From Nitrosomonas oligotropha (GTDB lineage: Bacteria > Pseudomonadota > Gammaproteobacteria > Burkholderiales > Nitrosomonadaceae), in the NCBI RefSeq assembly GCF_009833085.1, contig NZ_QRBZ01000032.1, positions 1 through 43,513 of the forward strand: a stretch of 43,513 nucleotides of DNA, given 5' to 3'. The translations under genes were made by a program, and so were the position numbers. The notes beneath the pieces are model-generated. The model was not told where the DNA came from. It searched no databases and saw nothing but the letters and a program-made list of their open reading frames with translations. Of the stretch, positions 26,988 through 39,593 are shown piece after piece; positions within the stretch are counted from its first letter, which is position 1; every line of letters starts with the position of its first letter.

Positions 26988-27578
26988 GTGAATGTAGAAA
27001 AGCAGTGGGAAAACTTCTTAACTCCTGCGGTGATTCAGGAAAGATTGATAGCTGTATCTTTGTATATCACCGCCTATGAGATGCTCAAAGATTCAATCAT
27101 TGGTCGAATCAAGGATTTTTACTGTATTGGGTTTGATGCAGAAGGTCTAACTATGTCTCCAGACTACCAGAAGAATGTTCTCAGTTTAAACAAAAGTCCT
27201 CTATACGCTTCGTTGAAGTGGCTTCAAGAGTCAGAAGTAATCAGTGATCAAGATCTCCTGATATTTGAAGAATTGAGGCGGTTACGCAACTTACTCGCAC
27301 ATGAACTTCCGAAGCATGTCTTTACTGGGACAGAAACTTCAATCATTAGCAGCATGCAATTGTTAATGGATTTACTAAAAAAGATCGAAGTTTGGTGGGT
27401 TATGAATGTTGAAATACCAATTAACCCAGATTATGACGGCAGCGAGATAGATCCAGATAAAGTTACTCCCGGTCCCATCCTAATGATGCAGATAATGTTC
27501 GAAGTATTGAGTGGGAATGAATCACTGCTCGAACACTACAAACGAGCAACATCTTTTAATGATAACGGAGACAGATGA
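26988..27578 (+). CDS. HEPN-like protein of unknown function (196 aa)
   Basis: Largely helical protein with RRLRNLLAHEL at about 97-107. It contains R100-x4-H105, the motif of HEPN domains, many of which are RNases in toxin-antitoxin or defence systems. The match is by motif and helical context only, and no known HEPN subfamily is recognised. The start is GTG 26988, six bases after the upstream stop and with GGGGGA overlapping that stop, so it is coupled to the membrane-protein gene. A hand count of 27001-27180 gives about 40% G+C, lower than the giant-protein operon, suggesting separate ancestry. No nucleotidyltransferase (MNT) partner is adjacent. A non-catalytic role is possible. Confidence 0.65.
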   Translation: MNVEKQWENFLTPAVIQERLIAVSLYITAYEMLKDSIIGRIKDFYCIGFDAEGLTMSPDYQKNVLSLNKSPLYASLKWLQESEVISDQDLLIFEELRRLRNLLAHELPKHVFTGTETSIISSMQLLMDLLKKIEVWWVMNVEIPINPDYDGSEIDPDKVTPGPILMMQIMFEVLSGNESLLEHYKRATSFNDNGDR

Positions 27579-27640
27579 GCAACTCCATTGGCAATGCACC
27601 TATCCCAAATGACCACATAGAAACTTTTAACAAAAATTAA
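27575..27640 (+). CDS. 21-aa micro-ORF or remnant of a truncated third gene
   Basis: ATG at 27575 overlaps the HEPN-like stop (ATGA), and GGAG lies a few bases before it. The frame encodes MSNSIGNAPIPNDHIETF plus three residues and stops at 27638-27640. A 4-base overlap with an SD is how operon genes usually join, so this may be the intact start of a lost downstream gene cut by deletion, or a genuine micro-protein. The AT-rich stretch after it (27641-27678) shows nothing else. Confidence in translation is moderate and in function nil. Confidence 0.4.
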   Translation: MSNSIGNAPIPNDHIETFNKN

Positions 27641-27678
27641 GATTAGCTATAAATCAGAGAATAAATAACAAAGAAATA

Positions 27679-28566
27679 TTACTTTTTGTTTTTTAACCAA
27701 TCTTCCCGCATGCTCCGTGCCTGCGAAAAAGCTTGATCCAGTGCTTCAGCATCATTTTTCTTCAACAACTCTCGCAAACTCTTCAACTCATCCTGATACG
27801 CCTCAATCTGCGTAAGCAATGCTTCGCGATTCGCCAGACAAATGTCGCGCCACATTTCCGGGGAGCTGCTGGCGATGCGGGTGAAGTCGCGGAAGCCGCT
27901 GCCAGCGAAGCGCAATAAGCTTTCCGGGTCATCGGTGCTGTGGTTGAGGTGATTCATCAGGGTGAACGCCAGAATATGCGGCAGGTGGCTGGTGGCGGCG
28001 AGTACCCGGTCGTGCTCGTCCGGGGGCATCAGCGAGACTTGGGCGTGACAGGCTTGCCATAATTCACGCACGCGTTCGACGGCTGCCATGCTGGTTTCCG
28101 GCAGCGGGGTCAGAATCACGTGTTTGTTGTCGTACAAATCCGCTTGCGCGGCTTGCACGCCGCTCTGTTCGGTGCCGGCGATCGGGTGACCAGGCACGAA
28201 GTGGTGCCGGTTTTGCATGGAAAGATGGTGCCGCGCTGCGGCGATGACATCCTGCTTGGTGCTGCCGGCATCGGTGACGAGAGTGTTGGCGTGCAGATGC
28301 GGCGCAATTTTCTCCAGGGTGCTAGCGGTCTGTCCGACCGGCATGGCCAGGAACACCAGATCGGCATCGTTCAACGCGGAGGCGATGTCGGTGGCAATTT
28401 CATCAATCACGCCCAATTCAACGGCGCGTTGCATATTGGCCTGACTGCGCCCGACGCCGGTAATGTGCCTGACCAACCCCGCCTTGCGCAGCGCCAGCGC
28501 AAATGATCCGCCAATTAAACCGACGCCGACAATAACCAGTTTATTCAGTGCCGTGATAGTTGCCAT
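27679..28566 (-). CDS. tyrA: Prephenate (arogenate) dehydrogenase TyrA
   Basis: Cytoplasmic NAD(P)-dependent enzyme that oxidatively decarboxylates prephenate to 4-hydroxyphenylpyruvate for tyrosine synthesis. Some homologues use arogenate. The 295-aa protein has the dinucleotide-binding loop GVGLIGG (14-20), the catalytic-region motif GHPIAGTEQSG (126-136) and the substrate-domain segment ATSHLPHILAF. It has no fused chorismate mutase, unlike the E. coli enzyme, which fits the separate pheA mutase fusion upstream. It lies 22 bases after hisC and is last in the gyrA-serC-serA-pheA-hisC-tyrA run in this window. No clear terminator is seen after it. Confidence 0.93.
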   Translation of the reverse strand: MATITALNKLVIVGVGLIGGSFALALRKAGLVRHITGVGRSQANMQRAVELGVIDEIATDIASALNDADLVFLAMPVGQTASTLEKIAPHLHANTLVTDAGSTKQDVIAAARHHLSMQNRHHFVPGHPIAGTEQSGVQAAQADLYDNKHVILTPLPETSMAAVERVRELWQACHAQVSLMPPDEHDRVLAATSHLPHILAFTLMNHLNHSTDDPESLLRFAGSGFRDFTRIASSSPEMWRDICLANREALLTQIEAYQDELKSLRELLKKNDAEALDQAFSQARSMREDWLKNKK

Positions 28567-28588
28567 GACGATTGCTGTTTGATGGTAA

Positions 28589-29707
28589 TTAATTCAGTTC
28601 GCTTAAAGCCTGCTCCAGCGATTCCAGGAAGCGTTTGTTTTGCGATTCGAGTCCGACGGTTACGCGGAGATGGTGCGGCATTTCGTAGATTCCCAGCGGA
28701 CGCACGATCACGCCATGCTGCAATAGGCTTTGATAGACTTTCGGCGTGTTGGCGGCATCGCCTTTGACGCGGAAACTGATGAAGTTACCGTACGACGGAA
28801 TGTATTCAATACCCATTTTGCGGAAGCCGTCGGTCAGTTGCAGCATTCCGGCGCGGTTCAGCGCATACGACTTCTGCACAAACTCGGCATCCTGCAGCGC
28901 GGCCAGCGCGCCGACCAGGCCGATGCTGCTGACATTGAACGGCTGGCGCACGCGGTTCATCAAATTGGCCACGTCCGGATGCGTCAGCCCGAATCCGACA
29001 CGCACGCCCGCAAGGCCGTAAACCTTGGAGAAAGTACGCGTGATCAGCAGATTGGAAAATTGTTTCAACCATTTGATACTGTCCGGTTTGTTCGCTTCGG
29101 GCAGGTATTCGTAATACGCTTCGTCCATGACGACCAGCACATCGCGCGATACCCGTTCCATGAAACGGAACAATTCATCTTCGCCCGATAAGGTGCCGGT
29201 CGGGTTGTTGGGGCTGGCGATAAAGACGATGCGTGTTTCCGGCGTGATGGCATCCAGCATTGCGGGCAGGTCATGCCCATAGTCGCGGGCGGGAACCGGG
29301 ATACCGTTCGCGCCGATCATTTGCACTACCAGCGGATACACCGCAAAGGCATGTTGCGAGTACACCGCAGCCGCGCCGGGTTTGAGAAAAACGCGCGCGG
29401 CCAGATCCAGCACGTCGTTGGAGCCGTTGCCCAGAATGATTTGCGCCGGATCGACGCCATAGCGTTTCGATAGCGCGGCTTTCAATTCGTAACCGCTGCC
29501 GTCCGGATACAGCGCGACATCGTGCAAGGTGTTGATCATCGCGTCGAGCGCGAGCGGGCTGGTTCCGAGCGGATTTTCGTTGGACGCCAGTTTGATGATG
29601 TAGGATTCATCCAATCCGATTTCGCGCGCCAGTTCCGAAATCGGTTTGCCGGGCTGATAAGGTTGGATCGAGCGGATATATTCCGGGGCAAAATCGCAAA
29701 GATTCAT
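28589..29707 (-). CDS. hisC: Histidinol-phosphate / aromatic aminotransferase HisC
   Basis: PLP-dependent class I/II aminotransferase, 372 aa. The family converts imidazole-acetol phosphate to histidinol phosphate. Copies placed beside pheA and tyrA commonly serve aromatic transamination, which is the likely role here. PLP-binding features: [22 protein letters not shown] (165-171), [10 protein letters not shown] with Asp195 and Tyr198, and the Schiff-base Lys228 in [12 protein letters not shown], followed by GVRVGFG. Length is normal. It lies 82 bases after pheA and 22 before tyrA. Whether a second hisC exists in a his operon cannot be seen here. Confidence 0.92.
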   Translation of the reverse strand: MNLCDFAPEYIRSIQPYQPGKPISELAREIGLDESYIIKLASNENPLGTSPLALDAMINTLHDVALYPDGSGYELKAALSKRYGVDPAQIILGNGSNDVLDLAARVFLKPGAAAVYSQHAFAVYPLVVQMIGANGIPVPARDYGHDLPAMLDAITPETRIVFIASPNNPTGTLSGEDELFRFMERVSRDVLVVMDEAYYEYLPEANKPDSIKWLKQFSNLLITRTFSKVYGLAGVRVGFGLTHPDVANLMNRVRQPFNVSSIGLVGALAALQDAEFVQKSYALNRAGMLQLTDGFRKMGIEYIPSYGNFISFRVKGDAANTPKVYQSLLQHGVIVRPLGIYEMPHHLRVTVGLESQNKRFLESLEQALSELN

Positions 29708-29789
29708 AAGATTAAATGTGTTAATGAATAAAAAAGAATAGGGAAATGGTGTGAATGGATTAATGCGGCTATTCAGCGACGGTGAGTTG

Positions 29790-30860
29790 TCAGGCGGCCG
29801 GATACGATCCCAGAATTTTCAGGAAAGCGGCTTTGTGGCGTAACTCCGCCAGGGCTGCGGCGACATTATCATCTTGCTGATGTCCTTCAAGATCGATGAA
29901 AAAAACATACTGCCACAGACCGGTGCGGGACGGACGCGATTCCAGGCGGCTCATGCTGACGCTATACTGCGCCAGCGGTTCGAGCAAGGTGTAAATCGCG
30001 CCGGAACGGTTATTGGTCGACACGATCAGCGATGTCCTATCCTTTCCCGAAGGCGCTACGATTTGTCTGCCGATCACCAGAAAGCGCGTGGTATTTTTCG
30101 GATCGTCCTCGATGTTTTCCGCGCAGATGGAAAGCCCGAACAATTCCGCCGCTCTTTGGCTGGCAATCGCTGCGGCCTGATTGTCGGCCGCGGCTTGGCG
30201 GGCTGCATCGGCATTGCTGGCGGCATGGATCAATGCGGAATGGGACAGATGCGGCAAGTTGGTTGTTAACCAGTGATGACACTGCGCCAGCGACTGCGGG
30301 TGCGAGTAAATTTTGTTGATGCGCGTCAGATCGGTTTGCTGCGCCATCAGAAACTGATGCACCGGCAATTGAATCTCGCCGCAGATGGTGAGCGGCGTTT
30401 GCAACAGTAAATCCATGGTTCTGCCGACTGCGCCTTCGGAAGAATTTTCCACCGGCACCACGCCGTAATGGGCTGCTTCCGATTCCACCGTGCGGAACAC
30501 GTCGTCGATCGAATCGCACGCGACCTCGCTAATGGAGCTGCCGAAGCGTTTCAGCGCCGCTTCTTCGGAGAAGGTGCCGTTCGGGCCGAGGTAGGCCACG
30601 CTCATGGGTTTTTCCAAGGCGCGGCACAACGACATGATTTCGGTAAATAAATGTTTAATGTGTTCGTTGCTGACCGGCCCGGGATTTTGTTCCTGCATGC
30701 GCGCCAATATTTGCGCTTCGCGCTCGGGACGGTAGACGATGCCGCTTTTTTTGATTTTGCCGACTTGCTGCGCCAATCCGGCGCGCTTGCTGACCAATTG
30801 CAGCAATTCGTTGTCGATGGCGTCGATTTGATCGCGGAGTTGTTTGAGTTCTTCGGACAT
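29790..30860 (-). CDS. pheA: Bifunctional chorismate mutase / prephenate dehydratase (P-protein)
   Basis: Catalyses chorismate to prephenate and then to phenylpyruvate for phenylalanine. The 356-aa protein has three domains. The chorismate mutase (about 1-85) has [20 protein letters not shown]. The prephenate dehydratase (88-265) has [13 protein letters not shown] and the catalytic TTRF at 257-260. The regulatory ACT domain (about 273-356) carries ESRP at 307-310, part of the phenylalanine-binding region, so feedback inhibition by Phe is expected. It lies between serA and hisC on the same strand. Confidence 0.94.
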   Translation of the reverse strand: MSEELKQLRDQIDAIDNELLQLVSKRAGLAQQVGKIKKSGIVYRPEREAQILARMQEQNPGPVSNEHIKHLFTEIMSLCRALEKPMSVAYLGPNGTFSEEAALKRFGSSISEVACDSIDDVFRTVESEAAHYGVVPVENSSEGAVGRTMDLLLQTPLTICGEIQLPVHQFLMAQQTDLTRINKIYSHPQSLAQCHHWLTTNLPHLSHSALIHAASNADAARQAAADNQAAAIASQRAAELFGLSICAENIEDDPKNTTRFLVIGRQIVAPSGKDRTSLIVSTNNRSGAIYTLLEPLAQYSVSMSRLESRPSRTGLWQYVFFIDLEGHQQDDNVAAALAELRHKAAFLKILGSYPAA

Positions 30861-30906
30861 GGTTAGTTAATCATTGAACATGGGGCGATTCGGCAGTGCT
30901 TGGCGG

Positions 30907-32097
30907 TTATCCGGGAAGATGCAGATAACGCGCCATCAGCACGCCGCTGATCGATGCAATCTCATGCAAAACATGCGGCGGGACCGGGCTGTCGGTATCG
31001 ACCAGCGTATAAGCCATGCCGCCGCGCGATTTATTGATCATGGTATGGATATTCAGTCCGGCCTGCGCCATGCTGGTCGAAATCTGCCCCAGAATATTCG
31101 GCACGTTGGCATTGGCGACCGCGACGCGGTAAGGCACTTCGCGTTCCATCTGCGTATCCGGGAAGTTGACGGTGTTGGTGATATTGCCGTTTTCCAGGTA
31201 ATCGATCAACTGATCCACCACCATCACGGCGCAATTGTCTTCCGCTTCGCTGGTCGACGCGCCGAGGTGCGGCAAGGTGATCACGTTTTTCTGGTGTCGC
31301 AGTTTCTCACTGGGAAAATCGCTGACGTAGGTTTTGATTTTGTTGGCGGCGATGGCTTGCAGGATCGCATCTTCATCGACGATCGCGCCACGCGAGAAAT
31401 TCAGCACAATTGCATGCGGCTTCATCAGCTGTATCGTGCTGCTGTTGATCAGGTGCCGTGTCGAATCGAGCAGCGGCACGTGCACGCTGATGAATTCGCT
31501 GTGGCGCAGCAAATCTTCCAGACTGTTGGCTTTCTTGACTTCGGCTGACAGGCTCCAGGCCGATTCGACCGTGATTTTCGGGTCGAAACCGATGACTTTC
31601 ATACCGAGCCGGATGGCCGAATTGGCGACCAGGCGGCCGATTTCGCCTAAACCGATCACGCCCAGCGTGCGTCCCGGCAATTCGATACCGGAAAAACGTT
31701 TTTTGCCGTCCTCGGCTTGTTTATTGAGCGCCGCATCGTCACCCTGCAGGCTGTCGGCGAATTGCAATGCCGGTACCAGGTTACGCGCCGCCAGAAACAA
31801 GCTGGCCAGCACCAATTCCTTGACGGCATTGGCGTTCGCGCCGGGCGTATTGAAAACCGGTATGCCGCGCGCATTCATCGCATCGACCGGAATATTGTTG
31901 GTACCCGCACCGGCGCGGCCGATTGCTTTGACGCTGTCCGGGATGGCGCTGTTCAGCATGTTGTGCGAGCGCACCAAGATGGCATCCGGTTCCTCGATGT
32001 CATGACCGGTCTGATAACGCTCTGCGGGAAAACGGTTGAGTCCGTGCGAAGAAATCGCATTGAGTGTCAGAATTTTAAAGAGTTGTTGTTCAGGCAT
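30907..32097 (-). CDS. serA: D-3-phosphoglycerate dehydrogenase with ACT domain
   Basis: First enzyme of serine synthesis, oxidising 3-phosphoglycerate with NAD. The start is taken at ATG 32097 (396 aa); the in-frame TTG at 32109 is less likely. Residues here use that start: Rossmann loop GLGEIGR (149-155), active-site region [12 protein letters not shown] (Arg236) and the catalytic His in [12 protein letters not shown] (His277). A C-terminal ACT domain (about 325-396, [17 protein letters not shown]) suggests allosteric control by serine. The gene overlaps the serC stop by 8 bases, so serC and serA are coupled, and together they make phosphoserine. Confidence 0.93.
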   Translation of the reverse strand: MPEQQLFKILTLNAISSHGLNRFPAERYQTGHDIEEPDAILVRSHNMLNSAIPDSVKAIGRAGAGTNNIPVDAMNARGIPVFNTPGANANAVKELVLASLFLAARNLVPALQFADSLQGDDAALNKQAEDGKKRFSGIELPGRTLGVIGLGEIGRLVANSAIRLGMKVIGFDPKITVESAWSLSAEVKKANSLEDLLRHSEFISVHVPLLDSTRHLINSSTIQLMKPHAIVLNFSRGAIVDEDAILQAIAANKIKTYVSDFPSEKLRHQKNVITLPHLGASTSEAEDNCAVMVVDQLIDYLENGNITNTVNFPDTQMEREVPYRVAVANANVPNILGQISTSMAQAGLNIHTMINKSRGGMAYTLVDTDSPVPPHVLHEIASISGVLMARYLHLPG

Positions 32098-33169
32098 GGC
32101 GGCTGGCAAACTCCTTCATGAAATTAACGAGCGTCGCGACGCCCTCGACCGGCATGGCATTGTAGATCGATGCCCGCATACCGCCGACCGAGCGATGCCC
32201 CTTCAGCTGTAATAAACCGTTGTGTTGCGCTTGTTTGAGAAATTCACCGTCCAACGCGGAATCTTTCAGCGTGAACGGCACATTCATACGCGACCGGTTG
32301 GCTACCGCCACCGGGCAGTGATAGAAATCCGTGCTGTCGAGATAGTCGTACAGCAGATTGGCCTTGGCCGTGTTGATTTTTTCCATCGCTGCCAGCCCGC
32401 CCTGTTTTTTCAACCAGGCGAATACCAGCCCGGTAATGTACATGGCGTAAGTGGGCGGGGTGTTGTACATCGAATCATTCTTGGCGTGAATCTGATAATC
32501 GTACAGCGTCGGTGTACCGGGCAGCGGCTGTCCCAATAGATCTTCGCGCACGATGACCAATGTCAATCCGGCGGGGCCGAGGTTTTTTTGCGCACCGGCA
32601 TAAATCAAGCCGAAACGCGTGACATCCAATGGCTGCGACAGAATATCCGACGACATGTCGGCAACCAGCGGAGCCTCCGTGTCCGGTACCCAATGAAACT
32701 CGACGCCGCCGATGGTTTCGTTGCTGGTGTAATGCACATACGCTGCATCGGGGTTTAAGCGCCATTGTTCCAGTGGCGGAACGTAGGTGAAATGAGCGTC
32801 TTCCGACGAAGCGGCCACATTGACCGTGCAATAACGGCTGGCTTCTTCGATGGCTTTGGCCGACCACTGACCGGTATTGATATAGTCCGCTGTTGTTTTG
32901 CCGCGCAGCAGGTTCATCGGCACCATGGCAAACTGGCTGGAAGCGCCGCCTTGCAGAAACAGCACTTTATAGTTGCGCGGAATGTTCGCCAGTTCGCGCA
33001 GATCGTTCTCGGTTTTTTCCGCAATCGACATGAATTCCTTGCCGCGATGGCTCATTTCCATCACCGACATGCCGCTGCCGTGCCAATCGAGCATTTCATC
33101 GCGCGCCTGTTGCAATACTTCCTTGGGGAGGACTGCGGGTCCTGCGCTGAAATTATAGATCTGATCCAT
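32090..33169 (-). CDS. serC: Phosphoserine aminotransferase
   Basis: PLP enzyme that transaminates 3-phosphohydroxypyruvate to phosphoserine. It also acts in pyridoxine synthesis in many bacteria. The 359-aa product starts [18 protein letters not shown], typical for SerC. It has [20 protein letters not shown] and the PLP lysine at about 195 in [14 protein letters not shown]. Length is that of the family. It lies 29 bases after gyrA and overlaps serA by 8 bases, within the conserved gyrA-serC-pheA-type gene order of betaproteobacteria. Confidence 0.95.
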   Translation of the reverse strand: MDQIYNFSAGPAVLPKEVLQQARDEMLDWHGSGMSVMEMSHRGKEFMSIAEKTENDLRELANIPRNYKVLFLQGGASSQFAMVPMNLLRGKTTADYINTGQWSAKAIEEASRYCTVNVAASSEDAHFTYVPPLEQWRLNPDAAYVHYTSNETIGGVEFHWVPDTEAPLVADMSSDILSQPLDVTRFGLIYAGAQKNLGPAGLTLVIVREDLLGQPLPGTPTLYDYQIHAKNDSMYNTPPTYAMYITGLVFAWLKKQGGLAAMEKINTAKANLLYDYLDSTDFYHCPVAVANRSRMNVPFTLKDSALDGEFLKQAQHNGLLQLKGHRSVGGMRASIYNAMPVEGVATLVNFMKEFASRHA

Positions 33170-33198
33170 GGCGTTCTTTCCGGTAAGTGGGTTATTGG

Positions 33199-35760
<2,562 letters not shown>

Positions 35761-35938
35761 ATCTTATGATTTTGTGAGAAACAACAGGTTATGATGCAGA
35801 AATATATCTTTGCTGAAACTGGATATAAGAAATTTATAAATCGGATCATTCTAACATGCTGCTATCGTTTCTCGACTAACTTTGCTATGGCCCGCGCATA
35901 AAATTGCCATAAATGAGTGGATATGCAAAGAAAAAAGC

Positions 35939-35981
35939 TTGAAAAAGCAGGCTAAATAGGTAACCATAACAACTTTTTCAA
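35939..35981. repeat. Perfect 9-bp inverted repeat in the gyrA/argD divergent promoter region
   Basis: TTGAAAAAG at 35939-35947 is the exact reverse complement of CTTTTTCAA at 35973-35981, with a 25-base loop. It lies between gyrA and argD, about 75 bases before argD. It could be a regulator half-site pair or an RNA hairpin in the argD leader. No reliable -35/-10 pair was identified for either gene. Confidence 0.5.
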
Positions 35982-36053
35982 ATTTTCCTTACCGTACCGG
36001 GTGGAGCGCTGAATTGAATTTTTCGTTTAAAATACAAATGCGAGTGTGATGCA

Positions 36054-37226
36054 GTGTCTAATTTGATGAATACATACTCACGGTTGCCCGTTACCTTTGT
36101 TAAAGGCGAAGGGGTCTGGTTATGGGACGATCGCGGTGAACGGTATCTGGATGCACTGGCCGGTGTGGCGGTGTGCGGACTGGGTCATTGCCATCCGAGA
36201 TTAACCCGGGCGATCTGTGAACAAGCCGGAACGCTGATCCATACCTCTAATCTTTTTCACATTGAAAAACAGGAGCGGCTGGCTGAACGTCTGACGGAAT
36301 TGTCCGGGATGGATAATGCGTTTTTCTGCAATTCCGGTGCGGAAGCGAACGAAGCTGCCATCAAACTGGCCCGGCTGTATGGACATAACAAGGGAATATC
36401 GCTGCCCACGATCATAGTCATGGAACGGTCATTTCACGGCCGTACCATGGCGACACTGACAGCCAGCGGAAATCGCAAGGTGCAAGCCGGGTTTGAACCG
36501 CTGTTGTCCGGTTTTGTGCGCGCTCCCTATAATAATTTGGAAGCGATCGCGCAAGTGGCCGCCAATAATAAAGATGTTGTGGCGGTACTGGTGGAACCGT
36601 TTCAGGGCGAGGGCGGGGTGAATATTCCCGAGGCGCATTATTTGCAAGGATTACGCACTCTGTGCACGCAGAATGGCTGGTTGCTGATGCTCGATGAGGT
36701 GCAATCGGGAATCGGCCGCAGCGGCAAATGGTTTGCGTTCCAGCACAGCGATATCATGCCGGATGTCATCACACTGGCCAAGGGGCTCGGCGGCGGTGTG
36801 GCGATCGGTGCTTGCTTGGCGAAAGGCACAGCGGCCGAAGTGTTCAAACCGGGCAATCATGCTTCCACGTTTGGCGGCAACCCGCTGGCCTGCGCGGCGG
36901 CGATCGAAACGCTGAAAGTAATTGCCGATGAGGGTCTGCTGGAACATGCGACAAAATTGGGCGACTTCATGCGCGACCGGTTGCGGAGTCAATTGGCCGA
37001 TGTTCCGGGTGTCGTGCAAGTCAGAGGTCAGGGCTTGATCGTCGGTGTCGAACTTTCCGTGCCTTGTGTCGAGTTGGTGAGGAAAGCGCTGGAGAAGAAA
37101 TTATTAATCAATGTAACATCGGATAAAGTGATTCGCTTGCTGCCAGCGTTTGTGATGCAGCAACATGAAGCTGAGCAAGTGATTGATATTACTTGTCTGT
37201 TGATAAAGGAGTTTTTAAATAACTAG
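36054..37226 (+). CDS. argD: Acetylornithine aminotransferase
   Basis: PLP-dependent class III aminotransferase that makes N-acetylornithine from the semialdehyde in arginine synthesis. The 390-aa protein has FCNSGAEANEAAIKLAR (91-107), the PLP-contact MLDEVQSGIGRSGKW with Asp214, and the Schiff-base Lys243 in ITLAKGLGGGVAIGA. The start is GTG at 36054, chosen because MSNLMNTYSRLP matches the usual N-terminus. A later ATG (36066) is possible, and no strong SD is seen for either. It leads argD-argF-argG on the plus strand. Confidence 0.94.
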   Translation: MSNLMNTYSRLPVTFVKGEGVWLWDDRGERYLDALAGVAVCGLGHCHPRLTRAICEQAGTLIHTSNLFHIEKQERLAERLTELSGMDNAFFCNSGAEANEAAIKLARLYGHNKGISLPTIIVMERSFHGRTMATLTASGNRKVQAGFEPLLSGFVRAPYNNLEAIAQVAANNKDVVAVLVEPFQGEGGVNIPEAHYLQGLRTLCTQNGWLLMLDEVQSGIGRSGKWFAFQHSDIMPDVITLAKGLGGGVAIGACLAKGTAAEVFKPGNHASTFGGNPLACAAAIETLKVIADEGLLEHATKLGDFMRDRLRSQLADVPGVVQVRGQGLIVGVELSVPCVELVRKALEKKLLINVTSDKVIRLLPAFVMQQHEAEQVIDITCLLIKEFLNN

Positions 37227-37271
37227 GCAGATTGCATAGCAATGCATTACTGATTGGTTGTTTATCGCGTT

Positions 37272-38198
37272 ATGCAATTAAAGCATTTTTTGCAATTCAA
37301 GGATTTTAGCCGCGATGAATATGAATATTTATTTGCGCGCGCGCGCTGGATAAAGCAGGAATTCAAACAATACCGGCAATACTGGCCGTTGTCCGATCGC
37401 ACATTAGCGATGATCTTCGACAAAAATTCAACCCGCACGCGTTTGTCATTTGAAGCCGGTATGCATCAATTAGGCGGCGCGGCCATTTATCTGTCGACGC
37501 GGGATACGCAATTGGGGCGGGGAGAGCCGGTGGAAGATGCGGCGCGGGTGATTTCCCGCATGGTCGATGTGATTATGATCCGAACCTATCAGCATGACCT
37601 TGTCAGGCGCTTTGCGGAGTATTCCAGAGTGCCGGTAATCAATGGCTTGACCGATGAATATCATCCGTGCCAGATCATGAGCGATATTTTTACCTACACG
37701 GAATATAGAGGCAGTATAGAAGGCAAAACGGTAGCATGGATCGGTGATTCCAATAATATGTGCAGTACCTGGCTGCAGGCGGCCGAGGTTTTTAACTTTA
37801 AAGTGCATGTTTCCACGCCGCCCGGTTACGATGTTGATCCTGCGCGGATAGGGCTCAATGGCACTGCGCATTTTGAGAAATTTGCCAGTCCCCATCAAGC
37901 AGTGGAAGGGGTGGATCTGGTCACGACGGATGTGTGGACCAGTATGGGGTTCGAATCGGAAACTGAACAAAGAAAGAATGATTTTGCCGAGTTTTGTGTT
38001 GACGAGGAAATGATGGCATTGGCAAAACCGGATGCATTATTTATGCATTGTTTGCCAGCTCACCGGGGTGAAGAGGTAAGCGCGGAAGTGCTGGATGGAC
38101 CGCAATCCGTGGTATGGGACGAAGCGGAGAACCGGTTGCATACTCAAAAAGCACTAATGGAGTATTTGCTGCTGGGCAAAATAAATACTGCAAAGTAA
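37272..38198 (+). CDS. argF: Ornithine carbamoyltransferase
   Basis: Makes citrulline from ornithine and carbamoyl phosphate. The start is set at ATG 37272 (308 aa, the usual length, MQLKHFLQFKDFS), not the in-frame TTG at 37254. Carbamoyl-phosphate loop STRTR (53-57), HPCQ (131-134) and the ornithine-binding HCLPAHRGEEV (259-269) are all present, so the enzyme looks functional. It follows argD by 45 bases and precedes argG by 71, so the genes are likely co-transcribed. Confidence 0.95.
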   Translation: MQLKHFLQFKDFSRDEYEYLFARARWIKQEFKQYRQYWPLSDRTLAMIFDKNSTRTRLSFEAGMHQLGGAAIYLSTRDTQLGRGEPVEDAARVISRMVDVIMIRTYQHDLVRRFAEYSRVPVINGLTDEYHPCQIMSDIFTYTEYRGSIEGKTVAWIGDSNNMCSTWLQAAEVFNFKVHVSTPPGYDVDPARIGLNGTAHFEKFASPHQAVEGVDLVTTDVWTSMGFESETEQRKNDFAEFCVDEEMMALAKPDALFMHCLPAHRGEEVSAEVLDGPQSVVWDEAENRLHTQKALMEYLLLGKINTAK

Positions 38199-38269
38199 AT
38201 TTGCAATCGGGATTCATGGGTTGCGCATTAACGCATAACAGCGCTAGATAAACGAACGTACTGAGAATA

Positions 38270-39493
38270 ATGAAAAAGATTAATAAAGTAGTTTTGGCAT
38301 TTTCCGGGGGACTGGATACATCCGTCATTTTGAAATGGCTGCAAGATACCTATCAGTGTGAAGTCGTCACTTTTACAGCGGACATCGGACAGGGAGAGGA
38401 AGTGGAACCGGCGCGTGCCAAGGCAAAGCAGCTGGGTGTTAAGGAAATTTATATCGATGACTTGCGTGAAGAATTTGTCCGCGATTTCGTATTTCCCATG
38501 TTTCGCTCCAATACGATTTACGAAGGGGAATATTTGCTGGGCACCAGCATTGCGCGTCCATTGATTGCAAAAAGACAGATTGAAATCGCGAGAGAAACCG
38601 GTGCCGATGCGGTATCGCATGGCGCCACCGGCAAAGGTAACGATCAGGTGCGTTTTGAGCTGGGATATTATGCGCTGCAGCCGGATATTCATGTCATTGC
38701 GCCGTGGCGTGAATGGGACTTGACCTCCCGGGAGACGTTATTACAGTATGCCGAGCAGCATGGCATTCCGGTCGAAATGAAGAAAAAGGCGGGATCGCCT
38801 TACAGCATGGATGCTAATCTGTTACATATCTCTTATGAGGGCAGGATTCTGGAAGACCCTGCCGCGGAACCGGAAGAGTCCATGTGGCGCTGGAGTGTTT
38901 CGCCGGAAAAAGCACCGGATGAACCGGAGTATCTGGATATCGAGTTTAAACAGGGTGATGTGGTGGCACTTAACGGTGTTGCATTATCACCAGCGAGCGT
39001 ATTGGAAAAGCTGAATCAATTGGGCGGGAAACATGGCATAGGCCGGTTGGATTTGGTGGAGAATCGCTATGTGGGTATGAAGTCACGCGGCTGTTATGAA
39101 ACGCCGGGCGGAACCATTCTGCTGCGAGCGCATCGTGCCATAGAATCGATTACTCTCGACCGTGAAGTGGCGCATCTGAAGGATGATTTAATGCCGCGCT
39201 ACGCATCGTTGATCTACAACGGCTACTGGTGGAGTCCGGAGCGCAAAATGTTGCAAACTATGATCGATGCAAGCCAGGAAAAAGTGAATGGCTGGGTGAG
39301 GCTGAAATTGTATAAAGGAAATGTCATTGTGGTCGGCAGAGACTCGCAAACCGATTCCTTGTTTGATCCCACCATCGCAACGTTTGAAGACGATGCGGGG
39401 GCATATAACCAAGGGGACGCAGCAGGATTTATCAAACTGAATGCCTTAAGAATGCGCATTGCAGCTAACGCCGGAAAGAAACATAAGAAATAA
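38270..39493 (+). CDS. argG: Argininosuccinate synthase
   Basis: ATP-dependent joining of citrulline and aspartate. The 407-aa protein has the N-type ATP pyrophosphatase loop AFSGGLDTS (10-18). It also has [19 protein letters not shown] citrulline/aspartate-binding sequence (here [20 protein letters not shown]) and [16 protein letters not shown]. Length is normal for the family. It is third in the arg cluster; argH, the next pathway step, is not in the window. No clear terminator follows, only a weak repeat (CAAACC/GGTTTG near 39500-39530). Confidence 0.96.
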   Translation: MKKINKVVLAFSGGLDTSVILKWLQDTYQCEVVTFTADIGQGEEVEPARAKAKQLGVKEIYIDDLREEFVRDFVFPMFRSNTIYEGEYLLGTSIARPLIAKRQIEIARETGADAVSHGATGKGNDQVRFELGYYALQPDIHVIAPWREWDLTSRETLLQYAEQHGIPVEMKKKAGSPYSMDANLLHISYEGRILEDPAAEPEESMWRWSVSPEKAPDEPEYLDIEFKQGDVVALNGVALSPASVLEKLNQLGGKHGIGRLDLVENRYVGMKSRGCYETPGGTILLRAHRAIESITLDREVAHLKDDLMPRYASLIYNGYWWSPERKMLQTMIDASQEKVNGWVRLKLYKGNVIVVGRDSQTDSLFDPTIATFEDDAGAYNQGDAAGFIKLNALRMRIAANAGKKHKK

Positions 39494-39593
39494 CTTCTTC
39501 AAACCCTAATGACAGGAATATTACCGGTTTGCTTGGAATTATGAATTCATAGCAATCGGCTATAACGTGATTGTTTCTGCACAGAGAGAAATA

